NCBI GenBank assembly: GCA_030648815.1
Contig: JAUSHA010000029.1
Location: forward strand, 1 to 19,473
Reading direction: 5' to 3'
Source: a bacterium
GTDB taxonomy: Bacteria; Patescibacteriota; Minisyncoccia; Minisyncoccales; MHMH01
Length of the DNA: 19,473 nucleotides
Under the pieces are notes generated by a model that was not told where the DNA came from, searched no databases, and saw only the letters and a program-made list of their open reading frames with translations. Positions 14,365 through 19,473 of the stretch are shown here, one piece after another (the stretch's first letter is position 1; each line of letters starts with the position of its first letter). The translations under genes were made by a program, and so were the position numbers.

Positions 14365-14394
14365 GGGTGTGCGCGGATAATTCCACGCACACCC
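14365..14394 (-). terminator. Terminator downstream of the Zn-ribbon gene
   Basis: A 9-bp stem GGGTGTGCG (14365-14373) with CGCACACCC (14386-14394). On the minus strand it is followed by TCTTCTTTTTAATTC. It lies 18 bp past the stop at 14413. The remaining bases up to ychF (14267-14360) hold no ORF or clear promoter. Confidence 0.8.
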
Positions 14395-14412
14395 TTATAA
14401 GTTGTGTTTTGT

Positions 14413-15537
14413 CTATTTTCTGAATACCCCAAAGAACTTTTCGCTTTCTCGCGGGTCTTTAATGGCATCCACCATCGCTGTCATTTCGCCATCGATCAGC
14501 TTTTGACCATCTAATGCTTTACCTAAGCCGACGAGGATATTACCAAAGTTTGGGCTATTGTCGACTTCCGGCTTATCGTGACAGAACCTAGCGATTGTCA
14601 TTATCATGCCGGGACCAGACCGCTCAGCTCGTCGGATCATTCTGTCCCACGCATCGAGATTAAGTTCGGTAAAATGCTCTACGAATAATCGCATCCTCTG
14701 AAGATAAAGATCGTAGAAAGCAGGCCTTCCGTCCTGATAGTAGTAACTGCAACGGCTTACCATGCCCGCCGCTCCGATAATCTTTTCATGAAGGCGAGGA
14801 GAACGCTTTAGTGGTGCCCAGTGCCAAGCCTCGTAAATACTCATTGATTCGGAAAGCGGGAAATCAGAAGAACAATCATCGTACTCTTTGTTTTCCCAGA
14901 CTCGCACTATCTTGTGATTGAAATAATGACGGCTGATATCGCTCGGCTCAATAGCTGAAACTTTCCGGTTCCAGGGCTGAGGATATATGACGCGGATTAA
15001 TTTTTTGCCATCCTCTTCTACTTCTTCCCACTTGTCCTTATTTGTTTCAAAGTATTGCTTGACCCGCTCACCTTGTAACCAAAGGCCGTCAAAAATCTCT
15101 GGATAGAAGTATAGATAACCGGCTTCAGTATCCCACCTCTTAGCCTTCATTGTGATATCTGCTATGCCGGAGTCATCCCCGTTTCTTTGGATGAACGAAA
15201 ACTGAACCCTAGTACCATCAATGATGTCATAATAAGTGACGGCACCGCACAGTTCACACTTGTGTCCATGGGATTGGATGCCACACACATCAATCAAGCC
15301 ATTACAAGATGCACATTTCCCCCGACGCACATCAATATGAGCGAACCAAAGCGACCAGCCATTCTTCTCCATGGTCTCCACGCTAACGCCGTCCTTCTTT
15401 CGATAATCAGCCTCACGTAGATTGTCGATTTGGTAACCGACCCTACGGAGCTCGTCGAAGAGACTCTCGAGAGCAGATTGACTTTTTACGTACAGATCAC
15501 CACAGATTTCAACCACGTCTTTTATTTTTTCCAACAT
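14413..15537 (-). CDS. Unrecognised zinc-ribbon protein, 374 aa
   Basis: I do not recognise this family. The start is placed at ATG 15537, directly behind AAGGAGAG. A longer frame reaches 15675 but has no ribosome site, and its extra residues look like non-coding AT-rich sequence. Residues 1-60 are helical. Residues 75-97 hold a C4 zinc ribbon (CASC and CELC, with H90 and H92 between). The remainder is rich in Trp, Tyr and Arg, with blocks such as YFYPEIFDGLWLQGE and IYEAWHWAP, and no membrane segment. Arginine is often coded by CGA/CGG and lysine is scarcer than in neighbouring proteins, a hint of foreign origin or unusual constraint. It stands alone between terminators. A nucleic-acid-binding or structural role is possible but is only a guess from the ribbon. 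Confidence 0.75.
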   Translation of the reverse strand: MLEKIKDVVEICGDLYVKSQSALESLFDELRRVGYQIDNLREADYRKKDGVSVETMEKNGWSLWFAHIDVRRGKCASCNGLIDVCGIQSHGHKCELCGAVTYYDIIDGTRVQFSFIQRNGDDSGIADITMKAKRWDTEAGYLYFYPEIFDGLWLQGERVKQYFETNKDKWEEVEEDGKKLIRVIYPQPWNRKVSAIEPSDISRHYFNHKIVRVWENKEYDDCSSDFPLSESMSIYEAWHWAPLKRSPRLHEKIIGAAGMVSRCSYYYQDGRPAFYDLYLQRMRLFVEHFTELNLDAWDRMIRRAERSGPGMIMTIARFCHDKPEVDNSPNFGNILVGLGKALDGQKLIDGEMTAMVDAIKDPRESEKFFGVFRK

Positions 15538-15687
15538 TTCTCTCCTTTCTATTTTTACGACTTCCGAGATATCGCCCCCCCCTACTTGTTTTGAATATAT
15601 ATAAAGGCTTTTCAAAAGCCATATTTTTAAAAATTCTAGTAACAGAATACTACTACATAATATGGTATTTATCAATCCCCCAATTAA

Positions 15688-15706
15688 AATCGCCCTTTTG
15701 GCGATT
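15688..15706 (-). terminator. Small hairpin, possible minus-strand terminator
   Basis: A 7-bp stem AATCGCC (15688-15694) with GGCGATT (15700-15706) and loop CTTTT. On the minus strand it runs into TTTTAATT. It may back up the stronger cupin terminator. The rest of 15538-15796 shows an eight-C run (15575-15582) and AT-rich sequence without a gene. Confidence 0.4.
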
Positions 15707-15732
15707 CTCTATCTAATAATACTACGCGCCTG

Positions 15733-15759
15733 ACGGAGCGTTTAATGTAAACGCTCCGT
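15733..15759 (+). terminator. Orphan plus-strand terminator-like hairpin
   Basis: A perfect 12-bp stem ACGGAGCGTTTA (15733-15744) with TAAACGCTCCGT (15748-15759) and a 3-nt loop, followed on the plus strand by TTATTTT. No plus-strand gene precedes it, so it either ends an unannotated transcript or is a repeat. Confidence 0.55.
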
Positions 15760-15768
15760 TTATTTTAA

Positions 15769-15797
15769 AATTGAGGGGAGTTCGACTCCCCTCAATT
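15769..15797 (-). terminator. Terminator of the cupin gene
   Basis: A perfect 13-bp stem AATTGAGGGGAGT (15769-15781) with ACTCCCCTCAATT (15785-15797) and loop TCG. On the minus strand it is followed by TTAAAATAAA. The stop codon of the cupin gene touches the stem. Confidence 0.75.
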
Positions 15798-16192
15798 TAC
15801 TCGGTGGTTTTGCCGTTAAAATGCTCGTTGTCCGCCTCGGCTTCCTCTTTAGTGGAGTGAACCACTCCATCGCGATGATTTGGAGGAGAATACACCGTGT
15901 AGATCTTCATCTCTTTATCGGGAGAAGTATTGATAATATTATGTTTTGTTTCTGCCGGAATAATCACTGCGGAACCGTCTTCAAGCTGATGCTCTACTCC
16001 ATTGAGAACAGCCTTTCCTTCGCCCTGCTCAATGCGGATAAACTGATCAAGATCATGCACCTCCTCTCCGATATCTTCGCCCGGTTTTAAGGACATTATC
16101 ACCAGCTGGCTGTATCTTGCGGTGTAAAGCACTTTGCGGAACTTGCTGTTTTCTTTTGACGCTTTTTCAATATTTGCGACGTAGCCTTTCAT
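15797..16192 (-). CDS. Single-domain cupin protein
   Basis: A 131-residue small cupin of the mannose-6-phosphate isomerase-like type. Motif 1 is recognisable as PGEDIGEEVHDLDQFIRIEQGEG, with one histidine where canonical cupins have HxH, so metal ligands may be His, Asp and Glu. Motif 2 is PAETKHNIINTS with its conserved histidine. The acidic C-terminal tail (KEEAEADNEHFNGKTTE) is outside the fold. The ATG at 16192 lacks a Shine-Dalgarno. A TATAAT at 16216-16221 lies in the gap behind the TIM-barrel gene, suggesting its own promoter. Function cannot be deduced further; many such proteins bind sugars or small carboxylates. Confidence 0.85.
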   Translation of the reverse strand: MKGYVANIEKASKENSKFRKVLYTARYSQLVIMSLKPGEDIGEEVHDLDQFIRIEQGEGKAVLNGVEHQLEDGSAVIIPAETKHNIINTSPDKEMKIYTVYSPPNHRDGVVHSTKEEAEADNEHFNGKTTE

Positions 16193-16215
16193 ATATTTTA
16201 CGAATGATTAAGTTA

Positions 16216-16221
16216 ATTATA
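16216..16221 (-). promoter_or_regulatory. Candidate -10 box of the cupin gene
   Basis: A perfect TATAAT on the minus strand, 23 nt before ATG 16192. The matching -35 position (16239-16244) reads TTAAAC, only half matching, so support is modest. Confidence 0.35.
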
Positions 16222-16226
16222 TTATT

Positions 16227-16913
16227 TTAATTCCGACCGTTTAAAATTTTAATCAAATATTCTCTAAATTTTATCTGCTCTTCAATGCTGTTATCAACCT
16301 CTATAGCAATAGTATCTCCGAAAACCCAATTTGGCAAAGTGGTTAAGTAGTCAAAATCTTTCAAATCGGTGATTACATGCAAATCGCGCTGCGTTTCCGG
16401 AGAATAACCGCCCAGGTGGTTAGTGGCAAATTTTATTTTATTCTTCCTCATAAAAATATAGTAAGCCTCTTCGCTTCCCCTGGCAATAGCCGATTTAAAA
16501 TGGGCCAAATCAACGCAAAATCCGCCGATTCTCCCAACCTTAACATTCTTATCAATCTCGCCGTTGTAATCCATTTCCAGATATAACTTATTCCAGTATC
16601 CCTCCCATTGATTTAACAGATTGAAATGGTCTTCGTGGATATTAAAATACTTGGTCTGAAAATTATCAATAAAAAATTGGATCTCGTCCTTGCCGGTATC
16701 GGATCTCAAATGGACCAGGGGCACTCTTTTAATTGATGACTCCAGAAGAAAACGGCGCAAGTTATCCCTCTCTTGTTTATTGAAGCGCTCCAAAAAAACG
16801 GCCGCCTCTTTAATTCCCAGACGATTTACTTCTTTTAACTTGGACTGCCAATCAATATTCTCCCCTCCGGTAATTCCCGGATAAATTCTTTTCGAAAAAT
16901 CTATTTTGCTCAT
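16227..16913 (-). CDS. Putative xylose-isomerase-like TIM-barrel protein
   Basis: A 228-residue protein that fits a short sugar-isomerase/AP-endonuclease-2-like TIM barrel. Polar residues that could bind metal sit at strand ends: H68 (VPLVHLRSD), E94 (NIHED), E113 (YLEMDYNGE), D135 and H137 (CVDLAH), H166 (ATNHLGG), H179 (DLHVITD) and E205 (IAIEVDNS). Family members usually have about 260-290 residues, so this is small. No Shine-Dalgarno precedes ATG 16913, but a good promoter is placed so that the transcript would begin at or next to the ATG. It follows the ABC permease by 22 bp on the same strand. The fold is likely; the reaction is unknown. Confidence 0.6.
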   Translation of the reverse strand: MSKIDFSKRIYPGITGGENIDWQSKLKEVNRLGIKEAAVFLERFNKQERDNLRRFLLESSIKRVPLVHLRSDTGKDEIQFFIDNFQTKYFNIHEDHFNLLNQWEGYWNKLYLEMDYNGEIDKNVKVGRIGGFCVDLAHFKSAIARGSEEAYYIFMRKNKIKFATNHLGGYSPETQRDLHVITDLKDFDYLTTLPNWVFGDTIAIEVDNSIEEQIKFREYLIKILNGRN

Positions 16914-16921
16914 TTTAATTT

Positions 16922-16950
16922 ATTCTACCAGAATATTATTCATATCTCAA
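16922..16950 (-). promoter_or_regulatory. Candidate leaderless promoter of the TIM-barrel gene
   Basis: TTGAGA (16945-16950), a 17-nt spacer and an extended -10 TGG-TAGAAT (TAGAAT at 16922-16927). Only 8 nt separate the -10 from ATG 16913, so transcription would start at or within two bases of the start codon. The -35 lies within the end of the permease gene. Confidence 0.5.
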
Positions 16951-18174
16951 CGACTCTATCGGATTTTTTGAAGATGCCTTCCTGGCCGGATAAAGACCGA
17001 AAATTAATCCGACGGCGGCAGAAATGATTAACCCCAGAAGCGCGGCTTTTACGGGAAAAACAAACGCCCAGCTTAAAGCGAGCGCCTTGCTCAAAATTAA
17101 GGAAATGCCGAAAGAAAATAAGGCCCCGAGCAATATCCCAATAATTCCGCCGAGCATTGTCAGCAAAGCCGCCTCAAAAAGAAACTGCCTTAAAATATCT
17201 TTAGCGGTGGCGCCTACCGCCTTCCTAAGGCCGATCTCTCTCGTTCTTTCTGTTACGGAAACCAGCATGATATTCATAATACCGATGCCACCGACTAAAA
17301 GGGAAATCGCGGCGATTGAAGCCAAGAACAAAGTCAGAACGCTGGTAATGGTGCCCACCATATCAATAGCGCTGGCTTGGGTCTCTATAAAAAAATCGTC
17401 TTTGGCGGGATCGGTAATGCCGTGGGAATTCCTAAGTGTTATTCTTATATCCTCAACGGTCTGAAGAACGCTGTCTTCGGAATCAGCTTCAACGGTAAAA
17501 CGATTAAAATATTTTATCCCGAAAATATATCTTTGGGCGGTGGTGTAAGGCAAAACGGCGATCTCATCAAAATTAAAAAATGAGGACTGCCCCTTATGGG
17601 GAAGAATTCCGATAACCCTGAAATTTCTTCCTTTTATCCTTACTTTTTGATTTAAGGCGTCGCTGTCCGGAAAAAGTTCGTTTTTAACTTTGAAACCGAT
17701 GATAACGACATCGGCATAGCTTTTGATTTCTTCTTCGGTAAAAATTCTGCCCTTATCGGGATAAGTGTCGTAAATTTCAGCAAAAAGATCGGTGCCGCCT
17801 ATGATCGTAGGCCTGTAGGTATCGGCCTGGTAAGCCATAACTTCGCTGCCAAAAACTATGGGCATAATTTTTGCCAGATGAGGAACGTTTTCTTTTTTCC
17901 GGAGAACCGCTAAATCTTTTTCTTTCAAAGAATCGGAAAACATGGAGATAAAGTCAGTGGGGCCTTCGGGTTGTCTGCCCGGAGCTACCGCAATAACCTT
18001 GGAACCGATACTCCTGATCTCTCCTAAAATTAAATTCTGCGCCCCTTGCCCTAAGGCGGTGACCATTATAATCGCGGTAATGCCGATGACGATTCCCAGG
18101 ATAGTAAGCAAAGAACGCGATCTTTGCATCTTTAAGCCGGTTATAGCGGTTTTTAAAGTATTTTTGGCGTTCAT
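16936..18174 (-). CDS. MacB/YknZ-type ABC transporter permease
   Basis: A 412-residue permease of the MacB-FtsX superfamily. The start at ATG 18174 is one base after the ATPase stop, and the protein opens with the family's [22 protein letters not shown] segment. Transmembrane helix 1 lies at about 22-42. A large extracytoplasmic MacB-PCD domain (about 45-275) follows, then three membrane helices near 285-310, 340-370 and 375-400, and the closing [35 protein letters not shown] is the coupling motif typical of MacB. With the neighbouring ATPase and HlyD adaptor it forms a tripartite export system for small molecules or peptides; the substrate cannot be told. Confidence 0.93.
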   Translation of the reverse strand: MNAKNTLKTAITGLKMQRSRSLLTILGIVIGITAIIMVTALGQGAQNLILGEIRSIGSKVIAVAPGRQPEGPTDFISMFSDSLKEKDLAVLRKKENVPHLAKIMPIVFGSEVMAYQADTYRPTIIGGTDLFAEIYDTYPDKGRIFTEEEIKSYADVVIIGFKVKNELFPDSDALNQKVRIKGRNFRVIGILPHKGQSSFFNFDEIAVLPYTTAQRYIFGIKYFNRFTVEADSEDSVLQTVEDIRITLRNSHGITDPAKDDFFIETQASAIDMVGTITSVLTLFLASIAAISLLVGGIGIMNIMLVSVTERTREIGLRKAVGATAKDILRQFLFEAALLTMLGGIIGILLGALFSFGISLILSKALALSWAFVFPVKAALLGLIISAAVGLIFGLYPARKASSKNPIESLRYE

Positions 18175-18175
18175 A

Positions 18176-18904
18176 TTATTTGATAAAACCGTTGAAGCGG
18201 CGATTAGACACTCGGTTATCGCTCTCAATTTGGCCGTCAAGCAAACGGATAATTCTTTGGGCGTATTCGGCGGTAAATGTTTCGTGCGTTATTAAAATTA
18301 CGGTATTGCCTTCGTTGTTGAGCTTTTGCAATGTCTGCATAACTATTTCACCGGACTTTGAATCAAGGTTGCCCGTCGGCTCATCGGCAAAGATAATAGA
18401 CGGATTATTAACAATAGCCCTGGCTATGGCCGCTCTTTGCTGCTCTCCTCCGGAAAGTTGGGAAGGTTCGTGGCTGAAAGTTTCTTCCGGCAGATTCACC
18501 GCCGCCAAGGCGCGTCTGGCCATGGCATCCTGTTCCTTTTCCGCGATGCCGGCATATTTTAACGGCAATTTTACATTTTCCAAAAGAGCCGTCCGCCTCA
18601 AAAGATTGAAACTCTGGAAAACAAATCCCATTTTTTTATTTCTGATTCCGGCCAGCTCTTCATCGTTGAATTCTTCCATTTTTTTTCCTTCAAAATAATA
18701 ATCTCCGGATGTTGGTTTGTCGAGAAATCCCAGGATATGCAGGAGAGTTGATTTGCCCGATCCCGATGGCCCCATAATGGCTAAAAACTCGCCGGCTTCC
18801 ACATCAAAAGAAACCCCGCCTAAAGCCGAGGTTTCTGTAAAATTTCCGTCATAAATTTTAGACAAATTCTTTGCCCTGATTAAGGGAAAAATATTTTCGC
18901 TCAT
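18176..18904 (-). CDS. MacB/LolD-type ABC transporter ATPase
   Basis: A 242-residue nucleotide-binding subunit with Walker [10 protein letters not shown] (45-53), Q-loop Q97 (FVFQSFN), signature LSGGEQQR (150-157), Walker [13 protein letters not shown] (170-181) and switch H207. The last 15 residues extend past the usual end. Its ATG overlaps the adaptor stop in an ATGA arrangement (18901-18904), and its TAA is one base before the permease ATG, so the three genes form one translational unit. Confidence 0.95.
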   Translation of the reverse strand: MSENIFPLIRAKNLSKIYDGNFTETSALGGVSFDVEAGEFLAIMGPSGSGKSTLLHILGFLDKPTSGDYYFEGKKMEEFNDEELAGIRNKKMGFVFQSFNLLRRTALLENVKLPLKYAGIAEKEQDAMARRALAAVNLPEETFSHEPSQLSGGEQQRAAIARAIVNNPSIIFADEPTGNLDSKSGEIVMQTLQKLNNEGNTVILITHETFTAEYAQRIIRLLDGQIESDNRVSNRRFNGFIK

Positions 18905-19473
18905 TTCTCTTTGATGAAAGTAATTACTTTATCTCCTTCGTTAAGACCCTGTAAAATTTCAGCATTGCCATCGGTCCCCTTAAGACCTATTTTTACCTCT
19001 ATTTCTTGGATATCTTTTCCTTTAATAATTTTTACCGTCTTCTTTCCGTTATCAGACAGTATGGCTCTTTGGGGTATGGCTATGACATCTTTAACTTCGG
19101 CGGTAAAAATATCAATATTGGCGGTCATGCCGGATTTTAAGCGATCGTCTTTCTCGTTAAAATATAAAGTAACTTTATAGGTCGGTACGCCCTCGATGAC
19201 AGTTTCGGCCGGATCTATTTTTAATACCTTGACCTGGAATACGACATCTTGGCCGTAAGCGTCCAGAGTAACCTGCGCATTATCGCCAATTTTAACTTTT
19301 GCAATGTCAGACTCCGGAATGTTCGCTTCTATTTCAAAATTTCCGGCGGAAATTATTGAAACTAAAGAAACATCAGCGGAAATAATTTCTCCGACTTTCG
19401 CATCCTGACCGGTAATTGTGCCGTTAATCGGCGAACGGATGATTGTTTTTGAAATCTGCGCCTGATAATTTTT
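18901..19473 (-). CDS. HlyD/MacA-type periplasmic adaptor, N-terminus cut by window edge
   Basis: The frame is open from the window edge to TGA at 18901, giving 191 codons. It carries the second lipoyl half (SPINGTITGQDAKVGEII), a beta-barrel domain (IPESDIAKVKIGDNAQVTLDAYG) and a membrane-proximal domain (LKSGMTANIDIFT, IPQRAIL, then VKIGLKGTDGNAEILQGLNEGDKVI). These are standard for MacA/YknX membrane-fusion proteins. The missing N-terminus would hold the membrane anchor and coiled coil. An internal ATG at 19128 is not a start. Confidence 0.92.
   Translation of the reverse strand, partial: KNYQAQISKTIIRSPINGTITGQDAKVGEIISADVSLVSIISAGNFEIEANIPESDIAKVKIGDNAQVTLDAYGQDVVFQVKVLKIDPAETVIEGVPTYKVTLYFNEKDDRLKSGMTANIDIFTAEVKDVIAIPQRAILSDNGKKTVKIIKGKDIQEIEVKIGLKGTDGNAEILQGLNEGDKVITFIKEK

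Noticed and set aside
15575..15582. C8 homopolymer as a phase-variation tract
   Set aside because: It lies in an untranslated leader at no clear promoter spacing; a single read of the sequence cannot show length variation.
15775..15797. tRNA or tmRNA 3' end because of GTTCGA within a G/C stem
   Set aside because: The stem is a 13-bp palindrome with a 3-nt loop. No acceptor, D or anticodon arm and no CCA end could be found.
17024..17464. 146-codon open frame on the plus strand
   Set aside because: It is wholly antisense to the clear ABC permease, with no ribosome site or family resemblance.

Overview
The window looks bacterial and most resembles a small-genome Patescibacteria/CPR (Parcubacteria-type) chromosome. 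It is moderately AT-rich and gene-dense. Shine-Dalgarno sites are good, and TGA is used as a stop codon, so the Gracilibacteria code is unlikely. A 'MPAGRQG'-coding palindrome and a REP-associated transposase surrounded by its own REP hairpins are both familiar from CPR assemblies. The lineage call is inference, because no rRNA or ribosomal protein gene is present.

Region 1 (1-1360): the N-terminal two thirds of a glutamine-dependent NAD+ synthetase (nadE, minus strand, cut by the window edge). It has a consensus promoter whose -35 box lies inside the terminator hairpin of the upstream operon.

Region 2 (1331-9045) is the most interesting part. On the plus strand is an 828-residue homologue of the eukaryotic major vault protein (MVP). 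It has N-terminal vault-type repeats, an SPFH-like shoulder, a long charged helix and a cap-ring-like tail. Divergently transcribed on the minus strand is a tight six-gene run: an M78/ImmA-like zinc peptidase, a VWA protein, a zinc-ribbon-FHA protein, a calcineurin-like phosphoesterase, a soluble Ser/Thr kinase, and a second VWA protein with a proline-rich head. Kinase, FHA reader and phosphatase form a plausible phospho-signalling loop. The two VWA proteins recall that the eukaryotic vault partners PARP4 and TEP1 also carry VWA domains. I propose a phospho-regulated bacterial vault system. The 235 bp between the two arms holds candidate divergent promoters, a small inverted repeat and a two-codon leader ORF.

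Region 3 (9016-12380): three coupled minus-strand genes with two TAATG stop-start overlaps: an RBBP9-like serine hydrolase, a BaiN/YhiN-type flavoprotein, and a 2-isopropylmalate/citramalate synthase family enzyme. They converge on vault mvp at a shared bidirectional terminator.

Region 4 (12390-13196): a RAYT (Y1/HUH transposase) flanked by inverted REP hairpins, with a third REP copy inside its own reading frame.

Region 5 (13199-16913): ychF, an unrecognised Zn-ribbon protein, a cluster of hairpins, a cupin and a xylose-isomerase-like TIM barrel with a possible leaderless promoter.

Region 6 (16936-19473): a MacAB/YknXYZ-type export module made of a permease, an ATPase and a partial HlyD-type adaptor, with overlapping or nearly abutting genes.

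Apart from the vault gene, every gene is on the minus strand. No stretch over 300 bases lacks a gene. I saw no tRNA, rRNA or CRISPR array.
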